From NCBI GenBank assembly GCA_011391295.1, contig JAABQT010000019.1, positions 1-13,775 on the forward strand: DNA of 13,775 bases, given 5' to 3'. The position numbers were made by a program, and so were the translations under genes. Below the pieces are notes generated by a model. It was given only the letters and a program-made list of their open reading frames with translations, did not search any database and had not been told where the DNA came from. Of the stretch, positions 6,322-13,775 are shown one piece after another. The DNA is from Betaproteobacteria bacterium. Its GTDB lineage: Bacteria > Pseudomonadota > Gammaproteobacteria > Burkholderiales > SG8-39. Within the stretch, counting starts at the first letter, position 1. Every line of letters starts with the position of its first letter.

Positions 6322-6349
6322 ATTATAGGGATGACCCCCCGCGAGTCAA
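6322..6349 (-). promoter_or_regulatory. Sigma-70 promoter of the leader ORF and decarboxylase gene
   Basis: On the minus strand TTGACT (6349-6344) and TATAAT (6327-6322) are separated by 16 bp, close to full consensus. The predicted start is near 6315, about 42 nt before the leader ORF. The spacer contains a run of six G. Between this promoter and the dcd stop (6350-6460) I see only a GC-rich inverted repeat (6372-6378 with 6391-6397) without a T-run, possibly a weak end for the dcd transcript. Confidence 0.75.
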
Positions 6350-6460
6350 GGGCTTTGTAAGACCTTCTTGAGGCGCCGCACTGGGAGCGGCGGCGCGCCG
6401 GGCTTGAGAAACTACTATAGGTAGGAGCGCTATCCGGCCGACCCACTACACCTTGCGGGC

Positions 6461-7024
6461 TCAGATGCGCGGCAAGGTGACACCCTGCTGGCCCTGGTAT
6501 TTGCCACCGCGATCGCGGTACGAGATCTCGCAGATCTCGTCCGACTCGAGGAAGATCACCTGGGCGCAGCCCTCGCCGGCGTAGATTTTTGCCGGCAGCG
6601 GCGTGGTGTTGGAAAACTCCAGCGTCACGTGGCCCTGCCACTCGGGCTCGAGCGGCGTGACGTTGACGATGATGCCGCAGCGCGCGTAGGTGGACTTTCC
6701 CAGACAGATGGTGAGCACGCTGCGCGGAATGCGGAACATCTCCACGGTGCGCGCCAGCGCGAAGGAATTGGGCGGGATGATACACACCGCGCCCTTGAAG
6801 TCGACGAAGGACTTGGCGTCGAAGGCCTTGGGGTCGACGATGGTCGAATTGATGTTGGTGAAGATCTTGAATTCGTCCGAGCAGCGGATGTCGTAGCCGT
6901 AGCTCGAGGTGCCGTAGGACACCACGCGCTTGCCGGCGACCTCCTTCACCTGGCCGGCCTCGAACGGCTCGATCATGCCCTGCGCCGCCATGCGGCGGAT
7001 CCACTTGTCCGACTTGACGCTCAC
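6461..7024 (-). CDS. dcd: dCTP deaminase
   Basis: The enzyme deaminates dCTP to dUTP, feeding the dUMP pool used by thymidylate synthase. The product is 187 residues of the trimeric dCTP deaminase/dUTPase fold, beginning [20 protein letters not shown]. Recognisable blocks are [27 protein letters not shown], the nucleotide-binding segment [20 protein letters not shown], the [22 protein letters not shown] core with the catalytic Glu (E136), and the C-terminal [24 protein letters not shown] stands where the E. coli enzyme has GRSSLARLG. The start is GTG at 7024, overlapping the apbC stop as GTGA, which indicates coupled translation. A longer open frame upstream of this GTG is antisense-like noise inside apbC. 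Confidence 0.95.
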   Translation of the reverse strand: MSVKSDKWIRRMAAQGMIEPFEAGQVKEVAGKRVVSYGTSSYGYDIRCSDEFKIFTNINSTIVDPKAFDAKSFVDFKGAVCIIPPNSFALARTVEMFRIPRSVLTICLGKSTYARCGIIVNVTPLEPEWQGHVTLEFSNTTPLPAKIYAGEGCAQVIFLESDEICEISYRDRGGKYQGQQGVTLPRI

Positions 7025-8106
7025 GTGTTCTGCACCACGATGTTGGGGAACCTGCCGCTCATGTCCTTCTGCGACTCGGCGATCTTCACCGCGCAGCGGC
7101 GCGCGATGCTGCGGTAGATCTCGGCCGCCTTGCCATCGGGATCGGCGACCACCGTCGGCTTGCCCGAATCGGCCTGCTCGCGGATCGACTGGTCGAGCGG
7201 CAGCTGGCCCAGCAGCGCGGTGCCGTAGTCCTTGCACATGCGCTCGGCCCCGCCGCTGCCGAAAATGTGGCTCTCGTGGCCGCAGTTGGGGCACAGGTGG
7301 GTCGACATGTTTTCCACCACGCCGAGGATCGGGATGCCGACCTTCTCGAACATCTTCAGGCCTTTGCGCGCGTCGATAAGCGCGATGTCCTGCGGCGTGG
7401 TGACGATCACGGCGCCGGTAACCGGCACTTTCTGCGCCAGCGTCAGCTGGATGTCCCCGGTGCCCGGCGGCAGGTCCACCACCAGGTAATCCAGGTCGCG
7501 CCAGCGCGTGTCCTTCAGCAGCTGCTCGAGCGCCTGCGTCACCATCGGGCCGCGCCACACCATGGGCGTATCGATGTCGATGAGGAAGCCGATCGAGATC
7601 GCCTGCAGGCCGTGCCCCATCATCGGCTCGAGGCCCTTGCCATCCCTGGATTCGGGCCGCCCCGCGATACCGAGCATCATCGGCAGCGACGGGCCGTAAA
7701 TGTCCGCGTCGAGGATCCCCACCGTGGCGCCTTCGGCAGCCAGCGCCAGCGCCAGGTTCACCGCGGTGGTGCTCTTGCCCACGCCGCCCTTGCCGGAGGC
7801 CACCGCAATGATGTTCTTGATACCGGGCACCAGCTTCACCCCGCGCTGCACGGAGTGCGATACCACTTTGGCGGTGACCGCAACGCCGACGCTGGCGGCG
7901 CCGGCTTTCTTCAGCGCCGCGATCATCTCGCGGCGGATCGGTTCGAACTGGGTCTTGCCCGGGTAGCCCAGTTCGACTTCCACCTGCACGTCGGCGCCCG
8001 TGACCTTGATGCTCTTCACGGCACGCGCGCTAACGTAGTCCTTGCCGGTGTTGGGATCGACCAATGTGGCGAGTACGGAACGAACTTCGGCGTCACTCAG
8101 GGGCAT
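7021..8106 (-). CDS. apbC: Mrp/ApbC/NBP35-family iron-sulfur cluster carrier ATPase
   Basis: A 361-residue cytoplasmic P-loop ATPase that binds and transfers iron-sulfur clusters. An N-terminal DUF59/MIP18-like domain (about 1-85, beginning [21 protein letters not shown]) precedes the deviant Walker A GKGGVGKS (105-112). [15 protein letters not shown] (131-145) and [10 protein letters not shown] (209-218) follow. The cluster-ligating CxxC is C272-C275 in [13 protein letters not shown]. The ATG at 8106 is chosen because it begins the domain; the frame is open 24 codons further upstream, but that would run into the metG start region. No clear ribosome site is seen. It is divergent from metG, as mrp is in E. 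coli, and its stop overlaps the dcd start. Confidence 0.95.
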   Translation of the reverse strand: MPLSDAEVRSVLATLVDPNTGKDYVSARAVKSIKVTGADVQVEVELGYPGKTQFEPIRREMIAALKKAGAASVGVAVTAKVVSHSVQRGVKLVPGIKNIIAVASGKGGVGKSTTAVNLALALAAEGATVGILDADIYGPSLPMMLGIAGRPESRDGKGLEPMMGHGLQAISIGFLIDIDTPMVWRGPMVTQALEQLLKDTRWRDLDYLVVDLPPGTGDIQLTLAQKVPVTGAVIVTTPQDIALIDARKGLKMFEKVGIPILGVVENMSTHLCPNCGHESHIFGSGGAERMCKDYGTALLGQLPLDQSIREQADSGKPTVVADPDGKAAEIYRSIARRCAVKIAESQKDMSGRFPNIVVQNT

Positions 8107-8121
8107 AGCGCAAGTGTAAGC

Positions 8122-8127
8122 TAAAAT
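8122..8127 (+). promoter_or_regulatory. Possible -10 box of metG
   Basis: TAAAAT sits 28 bp before the metG ATG in the 43-bp gap between the divergent metG and apbC genes. It implies a leader of about 16 nt. No -35 element is recognisable at the expected distance, so this is tentative. Confidence 0.3.
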
Positions 8128-8149
8128 CCGTGTTTTCCTCGGGCCCGCA

Positions 8150-10216
8150 ATGCCGCAACGCAGGCTGTTCGTCACCACCGCGCTGCCCTATGCCAACGGG
8201 CCGTTCCACATCGGCCACATCATGGAATACATCCAGGCCGACATCTGGGTGCGTTTCCAGCGCATGCGCGGCCACGAAGTGCATTTCGTGGGCGCCGACG
8301 ACGCGCATGGCGCGCCCATCATGCTGGCGGCCGAGAAAGCCGGACAGGCGCCAGAAAAATTCGTCGCTGAAATCGCGCGCAGCCGAAAGCAGTACTTCGA
8401 GGGCTTCCACATCGCGTTCGACAACTGGCACTCGACGCATTCGGCGGAAAACACGGAGCTGTCGCAGGACATCTACCGCCGCCTCAAGAAGGCGGGGCTG
8501 GTGTATACCAAGCCGGTCGAGCAGTTCTACGACCCGGTGAAGGGCATGTTCCTGGCGGACCGCTACATCAAGGGCGAGTGCCCGAATTGCGGCGCCAAGG
8601 ACCAGTACGGCGACGCCTGTGAGAACTGCAGCGCGGCCTACGCGGCCACCGACCTGAACAACCCCTATTCAGCGCTCTCGGGCGCGGCACCGGTGCTGAA
8701 AACCTCGGAGCACCATTTTTTCCGTCTCTCCGACCCGAAGTGCAAAGCGTTCCTCAAGGGCTGGCTGGAACAACCGGGTCGCCTGCAGTCGCAGGTGGTC
8801 AACAAGGCGAAGGAATGGCTCGACGGGGAGGGCGACAAGGCGCTGGGCGACTGGGACATCTCGCGCGACCCGCCTTACTTCGGCATCCGCGTGCCCGACA
8901 TCGAGGAGGAGAAATACCTCTACGTCTGGCTCGACGCGCCGATCGGCTACCTCGCCAGCTTCAAGAATTACTGCGCCAGGACCGGGCGCGACTTCGAGAA
9001 ATTCCTGCAGGACCCTGGCACCGAGCAGATCCACTTCATCGGCAAGGACATCATCTATTTCCACACCCTGTTCTGGCCGGCGATGCTCAATTACGCGGGC
9101 AAACCCTACAAGGTGCCCAACCACGTCTACGTGCACGGCTTCATCACCGTGTCGGGGGACAAGATGTCCAAGTCCCGCGGCACCGGGATCAGCCCGCTGC
9201 GCTACCTGGAACTGGGCATGAACCCGGAATGGCTGCGCTACTACATCGCCGCCAAGCTGAATTCGAACGTCGAGGACATCGACTTCAATCCGGAGGACTT
9301 TGTCGCCCGCGTCAACAGCGACCTGGTCGGCAAGTACATCAACATCGCAAGCCGGGCCGCAAGCTTCATCTCGAAGTATTTCGACGGCAAGCTGCATGAC
9401 TTCGGCGAAATCGCCGCGCCGGGCTGGGCCGCTGCAGTCGCCATTGACGATCAAATCTCCGCGGCCTACGAAGGACGTGAGTTCGGCAAGGTCGTACGCG
9501 ATGTGATGGCAGTCGCAGATCGCGTGAATCAACGCTTCGACCAGGCGAAACCCTGGGAGCTGGCCAAGGATCCACCCAGGAAGGACGACCTCCATCGCGC
9601 CTGCAGCGATGCGATTCACGCGTTCTTCACCCTCACCGTCTACCTTGCGCCAATGCTGCCCGCTACGGCGGCGAGGATTGCGCGCGAACTGTTCGGTTTG
9701 GACAGAACCCTTTCCTTCGGGGATCGGAAAATGCGCGCGTCGCGGATCCGGCCCTTCAAGCACCTGCTTACTCGCGTGGACGAAAAGCAGCTCGACCTTC
9801 TGTTCGATATTCAATCCGTCCCTCAGGCGTCTGCCCCCCAGCGCCACGCCGAGAAGCAGCAGCACGCGACCAAGGAACACGCCGTGAGCGACGCCATCAG
9901 CATCGACGACTTCAACAAGCTCGATCTGCGCGTGGCGAAGATCACGCGCGCGGAGCAGGTCGAAGGCGCGGACAAGCTGCTCAAGCTCACGCTCGATCTC
10001 GGCGGAAGCATGCGCACCGTGTTCGCCGGCATCAAGTCCGCCTACGATCCCGCCAGCCTCGAAGGAAAACTTGCGGTGGTGGTCGCCAACCTGGCTCCGC
10101 GCACGATGAAATTCGGGGTTTCGCAAGGCATGGTGCTCGCCGCATCGGGCGCAGAACCGGGAATATTCCTCATTTCTCCGGACACCGGAGCCGCGCCGGG
10201 CATGCGCGTAAAATGA
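8150..10216 (+). CDS. metG: Methionyl-tRNA synthetase
   Basis: This class I synthetase charges tRNA-Met with methionine. It has 688 residues (677 in E. coli). The nucleotide-binding signature is [13 protein letters not shown] (HIGH at 20-23). The connective domain carries four zinc ligands, C144, C147, C157 and C160, in a CPNC...CENC pattern. The second signature, KMSKS, is at 338-342 in [13 protein letters not shown]. The helical anticodon-binding domain follows to about 530. After a polar linker rich in Gln, His and Lys, a C-terminal EMAP/Trbp111-type tRNA-binding domain begins near residue 583 ([15 protein letters not shown]) and runs to the end; in E. coli this part makes the enzyme a dimer. 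No good ribosome site precedes the ATG. The domains are complete and nothing suggests damage. Confidence 0.98.
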   Translation: MPQRRLFVTTALPYANGPFHIGHIMEYIQADIWVRFQRMRGHEVHFVGADDAHGAPIMLAAEKAGQAPEKFVAEIARSRKQYFEGFHIAFDNWHSTHSAENTELSQDIYRRLKKAGLVYTKPVEQFYDPVKGMFLADRYIKGECPNCGAKDQYGDACENCSAAYAATDLNNPYSALSGAAPVLKTSEHHFFRLSDPKCKAFLKGWLEQPGRLQSQVVNKAKEWLDGEGDKALGDWDISRDPPYFGIRVPDIEEEKYLYVWLDAPIGYLASFKNYCARTGRDFEKFLQDPGTEQIHFIGKDIIYFHTLFWPAMLNYAGKPYKVPNHVYVHGFITVSGDKMSKSRGTGISPLRYLELGMNPEWLRYYIAAKLNSNVEDIDFNPEDFVARVNSDLVGKYINIASRAASFISKYFDGKLHDFGEIAAPGWAAAVAIDDQISAAYEGREFGKVVRDVMAVADRVNQRFDQAKPWELAKDPPRKDDLHRACSDAIHAFFTLTVYLAPMLPATAARIARELFGLDRTLSFGDRKMRASRIRPFKHLLTRVDEKQLDLLFDIQSVPQASAPQRHAEKQQHATKEHAVSDAISIDDFNKLDLRVAKITRAEQVEGADKLLKLTLDLGGSMRTVFAGIKSAYDPASLEGKLAVVVANLAPRTMKFGVSQGMVLAASGAEPGIFLISPDTGAAPGMRVK

Positions 10217-10253
10217 TCCCCCCTCGGCCGCTGCGCCGATCCTAGCCGGCCGC

Positions 10254-11507
10254 ATGATCGAACAGCCCAGCCGCACGCTGGTTTGCAGCATCGTGTTCCT
10301 GGACATCGTCGAGTACTCGACGAAGCCGGTGGCAGAGCAGTTGCTGCTCAAGCAGGCGTTCAACAAGTTGCTCAGCTCCGCGCTGGAGAACGTCGCGCCG
10401 CGCGATCGCGTGGTGCTCGACACCGGCGACGGCGCCGGCATCACCTTCCTCGGCGACCCCGAGGACGCGTTGTTCGTCGCCATGTCGCTGCGCGCCGCGG
10501 CGCGCGCCGAGGCCACGGGCGCCATCGCCATCCGCATCGGCATCAACCTGGGCCCGGTGCGCCTGGTCAAGGACATCAACGCCCAGATGAACATCATCGG
10601 CGACGGCATCAACGTCGCACAGCGCGTGATGACCTTCGCGCAGTCGGGGCAATTGCTGGTGTCGCGCTCGTTCTACGAGGTCGTGTCCTGCCTGTCGCTC
10701 GACTATGCCAGCCTGTTCAGCTACGTCGGCGCGCGCACCGACAAGCACGTGCGCGAGCACGAGGTGTATTCCGTGGGCATCGGCACGGACGCGGCACGGC
10801 GCGTGATCGAGACCGGGTCGCGCCGCGTGGCGCCGCGCCGCGGCACGCCGCGGCTCATCGGCGAGCTCACCGACGTGCGCCCCTTCGGCGTGCATCGCAT
10901 CGCCCTGCTCAGCGCCCCGTTGGCGTTCGCGCTGCTGGTCGGGGGGGGCGTGGCGGTGCGCGCGCAGATGAAGCCGCCGGCGCCCGCCGTCGTACTGGCG
11001 ACGAAATCGCCGGTGCCCGTTGCGGCGCCGAGGCCGGCCGAGCCCGTTCCGGCTGCAGAGAAGGCCGCACCGCAGGCGCGCAGCGGGCCCGCGCCCAAAC
11101 CAGCGCCCGAAACGACTGCCGGGAATGCGAAGCCAGTGGCTACACCCAAAGCGCCCAATGCCCTGACGCCTGCGCAACGAGCGGCGCGCCGCGAAGCGCT
11201 GGCGGCGCTGCCCGCGCGCGCGCCGGCGCCCTCGACCGAACAGGCGCCTGCGCCTGCGCCTGTGCCTTTGCCGGCGCAGGCCGTGGCGCCGAGCGTCGCG
11301 GCCGGGGTGATCAGGGTCGCCATCCTCCCCTGGGGCGAGGTGTACGTGAACGGCAAGCGCCGCGGCGTCAGCCCGCCGCTACGGACCATCGAAGTTCAGC
11401 CCGGCGCGCATACGATCGAAGTGCGCAATACGTCGTTTCCGACCTATACCCAGCGCGTCGAAGTGCGCGCCGGTGAGCCGGTGCGCATCACGCATCACTT
11501 TCGCTGA
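10254..11507 (+). CDS. Membrane-anchored class III cyclase-like protein with periplasmic PEGA-like domain
   Basis: The 417-residue protein has an unusual order. An N-terminal class III adenylate/guanylate cyclase-like domain (about 8-175) comes first, then one membrane helix (214-234). A long Ala/Pro-rich linker (238-335) follows, then a PEGA-like end (about 338-417) with PWGEVYVNGKRRGVSPPL. The metal-binding aspartates are present (D17 in FLDIVEYS, D59 in DTGDG), as are the transition-state residues N120 and R124 in GDGINVAQR. The adenine-selecting Lys and Asp of true adenylate cyclases appear replaced: the KTIGDG position reads LDTGDG, and the Asp three residues before the conserved Gly reads Asn113. 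It may therefore use another nucleotide or act as a binding domain. The gene starts 37 bp after metG without a clear ribosome site and is followed by the lipoprotein and kinase genes. Confidence 0.8.
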   Translation: MIEQPSRTLVCSIVFLDIVEYSTKPVAEQLLLKQAFNKLLSSALENVAPRDRVVLDTGDGAGITFLGDPEDALFVAMSLRAAARAEATGAIAIRIGINLGPVRLVKDINAQMNIIGDGINVAQRVMTFAQSGQLLVSRSFYEVVSCLSLDYASLFSYVGARTDKHVREHEVYSVGIGTDAARRVIETGSRRVAPRRGTPRLIGELTDVRPFGVHRIALLSAPLAFALLVGGGVAVRAQMKPPAPAVVLATKSPVPVAAPRPAEPVPAAEKAAPQARSGPAPKPAPETTAGNAKPVATPKAPNALTPAQRAARREALAALPARAPAPSTEQAPAPAPVPLPAQAVAPSVAAGVIRVAILPWGEVYVNGKRRGVSPPLRTIEVQPGAHTIEVRNTSFPTYTQRVEVRAGEPVRITHHFR

Positions 11508-11590
11508 TCGCGCTGTCGCGGTATCTTCCGCCTCTGACCAAGGGGGAAGCAGGCGGCGTGGATAGGCTACATTGGAGCGGTGGAGAAGCA

Positions 11591-11992
11591 ATGACGCGGC
11601 TTTCGATCTGCGCGGCGCTGGCGGCTGCGCTGTTTCTCGGCGGCTGCCAGTCCGAACCGATCCGCAACTTCCAGGCCGATTTCATGGGGCTGTTCGGCGC
11701 GAGCAAGGGCGGGCCGGCGCTCGCCGCCGGGATGCGCCAGTACGAGGACGGCAATTACGCGGACGCGGCCAAGCAGCTGCAGGCCGCAATCCATCAGGGC
11801 TTGACGAGCGCCAACCGGGTGAAAGCGCACAAGCATCTCGCGTTCATCCACTGCGTCTCCGAGCGCACCGCGGCCTGCCGCGAGGAATTTCGCAAGGCGC
11901 TGGCGATCGATCCGGCCATGGAACTCGCCGCCGCGGAAGCCGGCCACCCGACCTGGGGCCCGGTGTTCCGCGCAGTCAAGACCGGCCGCTAG
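11591..11992 (+). CDS. Small lipoprotein with TPR-like core (possibly TssQ-like)
   Basis: A 133-residue lipoprotein. The signal MTRLSICAALAAALFLGGC ends in the lipobox LGG-Cys19. The mature part has paired helices resembling one to two TPR units: MRQYEDGNYADAAKQLQAAI, then HKHLAFIHCVSERTAACREE and FRKALAIDPAMELAAAEAGH. Two Cys in the second unit could form a disulfide. The in-frame ATG at 11558 is rejected because it would hide the signal peptide, and GGAG lies 5 nt before the ATG at 11591. The EDGNYADAAKQLQ and AEAGHPTWGPVFRAVK pattern reminds me of lipoproteins annotated as TssQ, associated with type VI secretion, but this is from memory and no secretion gene is visible. It lies 19 bp before the Ser/Thr kinase gene and probably shares its transcript. 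Confidence 0.78.
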   Translation: MTRLSICAALAAALFLGGCQSEPIRNFQADFMGLFGASKGGPALAAGMRQYEDGNYADAAKQLQAAIHQGLTSANRVKAHKHLAFIHCVSERTAACREEFRKALAIDPAMELAAAEAGHPTWGPVFRAVKTGR

Positions 11993-12011
11993 CCTCCGGT
12001 CCATCCCGCAG

Positions 12012-13220
12012 ATGGAAGAAAACAAGCTCGGCCGCTTCGAGATCCTGGCCGAGATCGGCCGCGGCGCCATGGGCATCGTCTACAAGGCGAAAGACCCCAT
12101 GCTCGAGCGCATCGTGGCCATCAAGACCATCAATATGGGCACGGACCAGGACGGCGCGGAGATGTACGAGAAGCGCTTCTACCAGGAGGCGCGCGCCGCC
12201 GGCGGCCTGAACCACCCCAACATCGTCACCGTGTACGACATCGGCAAGACCGAGAGCGTCTGCTACATGGCGATGGAGTACATCGAGGGCGCCGAATTGC
12301 GCACCCTGCTGTTGCCCGGCAAGCCGCTGCCGGTGCCGCGCGCGCTGTCGATCGCCGCACAGATGGCGGAGGGACTGGCTTACGCACATGAGCGCGGCGT
12401 GGTGCATCGCGACATCAAGCCGGCCAACATCATGGTGCCGGAGAGCGGCGCGGTGAAGATCACCGATTTCGGCATTGCGCGCATGCGCTCCTCGAACGTG
12501 CAGACGCAGACCGGCATGATGATGGGGTCGCCGAAGTACATGTCGCCCGAGCAGGTGATCGGCAAGCGCGCCGACCATCGCTCGGACATCTTCTCGCTCG
12601 GCGCGATTCTGTACGAAATGCTCACTGGCGCGGCACCGTTCACGGGCGAAAGCGTCAACGCCGTCATGTACCAGATCGTGAACTTCGTGCCCCCGGCGCC
12701 GAGCGCCATCAACCCGGCGGCGCCCGCCGCGCTCGACTCGGTCTTGGGCCGCATGCTCGCCAAGGCGCTCGAGGACCGGTTTCAGAGCGCCGCGGAGATC
12801 GCGCGCAGCCTGCGCGAGTGCGAACTCCAGGTGCACGGCGTGCATAGTGCGACCAGCACCCTGCCGCTGATGGCGCTCGCGCCGGGCGCCACCGCTGCGG
12901 TGATCGGTGCCGACGTAGTGACCGCGCTGCTCGCGCAGACCGTGGAGCGCTCGCGCCGCGCCGAGGAACAGACGCCGCCCCCGGACGCTGCGCCGGCGCG
13001 CGGGTTGTCGCGCACTTTCGATTCCCTGGAGGCGACCCAGCGCCTGGTGGCCCTCAGTGACGCCGCCAAACCGAGCGACCCCACGGCGAGCACGCTCCCG
13101 CTCAGCATGCAGACCACGGCCATGGCAATGAGCGGGGGCTGGAAACCGCGCGATACCCTGTTCGTCGTGGCTGGCGCAATTGCCGGACTGATCGTGGCGG
13201 CCCTCATCGTGTGGGCGTAG
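12012..13220 (+). CDS. Ser/Thr protein kinase with C-terminal membrane anchor
   Basis: A 402-residue Hanks-type kinase. All catalytic motifs are present: glycine loop GRGAMG (16-21), Lys K38 in AIKTI, helix-C Glu E59, catalytic loop HRDIKPAN (132-139), DFG (152-154), an activation segment with T165 and T167, SPE (178-180) and D192 of subdomain IX. The kinase domain ends near 275. A low-complexity, Thr/Ala-rich tail (276-380) follows, holding TSTLPL twice (281-286 and 359-364 as ASTLPL), then one helix at 382-401 that finishes the protein. There is thus no periplasmic sensor domain, unlike PASTA or PEGA kinases. The partner genes upstream may supply that part: the cyclase-like protein has the PEGA end and the lipoprotein is periplasmic. 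The TAG stop shares one base with the GTG of the next gene. Confidence 0.93.
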   Translation: MEENKLGRFEILAEIGRGAMGIVYKAKDPMLERIVAIKTINMGTDQDGAEMYEKRFYQEARAAGGLNHPNIVTVYDIGKTESVCYMAMEYIEGAELRTLLLPGKPLPVPRALSIAAQMAEGLAYAHERGVVHRDIKPANIMVPESGAVKITDFGIARMRSSNVQTQTGMMMGSPKYMSPEQVIGKRADHRSDIFSLGAILYEMLTGAAPFTGESVNAVMYQIVNFVPPAPSAINPAAPAALDSVLGRMLAKALEDRFQSAAEIARSLRECELQVHGVHSATSTLPLMALAPGATAAVIGADVVTALLAQTVERSRRAEEQTPPPDAAPARGLSRTFDSLEATQRLVALSDAAKPSDPTASTLPLSMQTTAMAMSGGWKPRDTLFVVAGAIAGLIVAALIVWA

Positions 13221-13775
13221 TGGAGATTGGTCCGCTGCACGCGACGCTGGCGGCGGCCGCCGCCTGGCTCGCGATCGGTGCAGCGGGGCTCGTCAGGCCG
13301 GGCGGTCTTTTCCTGAGCAGCCGGGTCCTGTTTCCCGCCGGCGCCCTGGTGGGGCTCGCGCTCGCTGCCTTCGCCCTGGAGGGCGCGTTCGCCGCGCCGC
13401 GCTCCCTCGTGCTGCCGCTGGGCCTGCCGGACCTGCCGTTCCACGCGCGCATCGACGCGCTGTCGTCATTCTTCCTGCTGTTGCTCGGCGCCGTGGCGGC
13501 GGGCATTTCGCTGTTCGCCTGCGGCTACCTGCGCGCGGGCGAGGGCACCGCGCCGGGGCTGCATTGCCTCTACTACCACGTGTTCCTCGCCAGCATGGCG
13601 CTGGTGCTGATCGCCGACGACGCCTATTTCTTCATGGTGGCCTGGGAGACCATGGCGCTCGCCTCCTTCTTCCTCGTCACCAGCGATCACCAGCACGCCG
13701 AAGTCCGGCGCGCGGGCTATCTGTACCTGCTGATCGCGCACGTCGGGGCGATCTCCATCCTGCTGTGCTTTGGCG
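13220..13775 (+). CDS. hyfB: Hydrogenase-4 subunit B-like proton-translocating membrane protein, N-terminal part
   Basis: An open frame from GTG 13220 runs off the right edge with no stop for 185 codons. It is strongly hydrophobic, with about five membrane segments visible. It contains FHARIDALSSFFLLLLG, typical of HyfB/HycC and NuoL-like subunits, and MVAWETMALASFFLV, which carries the conserved membrane Glu of this antiporter-like family. These proteins form the ion-pumping arm of group 4 hydrogenases, formate hydrogenlyase and related complexes. The start is inferred from the one-base overlap with the kinase stop (TAGTG) and from the hydrophobic N-terminus; no ribosome site is seen, so translation may be coupled to the kinase. 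Whether the complex is a real hydrogenase cannot be told without the large-subunit gene further right. Confidence 0.85.
   Translation, partial: MEIGPLHATLAAAAAWLAIGAAGLVRPGGLFLSSRVLFPAGALVGLALAAFALEGAFAAPRSLVLPLGLPDLPFHARIDALSSFFLLLLGAVAAGISLFACGYLRAGEGTAPGLHCLYYHVFLASMALVLIADDAYFFMVAWETMALASFFLVTSDHQHAEVRRAGYLYLLIAHVGAISILLCFG

Noticed and set aside
10330..10345. Second sigma-54-like sequence, TGGCAGAGCAGTTGCT, on the plus strand
   Set aside because: It lies inside the cyclase-like coding sequence, has two mismatches in the -24 element and has no palindromic activator site upstream; probably chance codon usage.
8669..10612. 647-residue open frame antisense to metG
   Set aside because: It overlaps a certain metG on the other strand, has no recognisable domain and is the usual shadow of GC-rich third positions.
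11528..11556. Inverted repeat CCGCCT/AGGCGG between the cyclase-like and lipoprotein genes
   Set aside because: Only 6 bp of stem with a 17-nt loop and no T-run; not enough for a terminator or attenuator call.
11558..11590. Upstream ATG giving an 11-residue longer lipoprotein
   Set aside because: It would place polar residues before the signal peptide and has no ribosome site; the ATG at 11591 has GGAG and gives a normal lipoprotein signal.

Overview
The window looks like a chromosomal segment of a high-GC betaproteobacterium. The evidence is the gene content and order: thyA, folA, a divergent metG/apbC pair with dcd overlapping apbC, and a hydrogenase-4-type membrane subunit. The GC-rich third codon positions and GTG starts agree with this. 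No transposase, integrase, tRNA, rRNA or CRISPR array was seen. The exact genus cannot be told from the sequence alone.

Region 1 (1-4420). The 3' end of thyA is followed by a minus-strand block. The block is a three-gene GlrK-QseG-GlrR-type two-component operon (histidine kinase, coiled-coil lipoprotein, sigma-54 response regulator) and a downstream gene for a small three-helix membrane protein. The 217 bp between the regulator and that small gene read as a complete sigma-54 promoter. There are two related palindromes (one an exact TGTC-N10-GACA, the site reported for E. coli GlrR), an IHF-like site, and a -24/-12 element matching consensus at every defined position. A terminator faces the end of the small gene. 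The simplest reading is a self-contained envelope-signalling cassette: the operon plus its own dedicated target.

Region 2 (4421-8149). folA (dihydrofolate reductase) reads rightward and converges on a fold-III PLP decarboxylase (ornithine/lysine type). The decarboxylase has a good sigma-70 promoter and, between promoter and gene, an uncatalogued 21-codon leader ORF with a near-perfect Shine-Dalgarno. Further right, apbC and dcd read leftward and overlap by 4 bp.

Region 3 (8150-13775). metG (methionyl-tRNA synthetase with C-terminal tRNA-binding domain) is followed on the same strand by a signalling trio: a membrane-anchored class III nucleotidyl cyclase-like protein with a periplasmic PEGA-like end, a small lipoprotein with a TPR-like core, and a Ser/Thr protein kinase with a C-terminal membrane anchor. 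The kinase stop codon shares a base with the GTG start of a hyfB-like proton-pumping subunit that runs off the window. This suggests that the trio is co-expressed with, and may act on, a group-4-hydrogenase-like complex or some other membrane target.

The most interesting points are the sigma-54 cassette with its small membrane protein, the arginine-rich leader ORF in front of the decarboxylase, and the cyclase-lipoprotein-kinase module coupled to hyfB. All family assignments come from reading motifs by eye; no database search was run.
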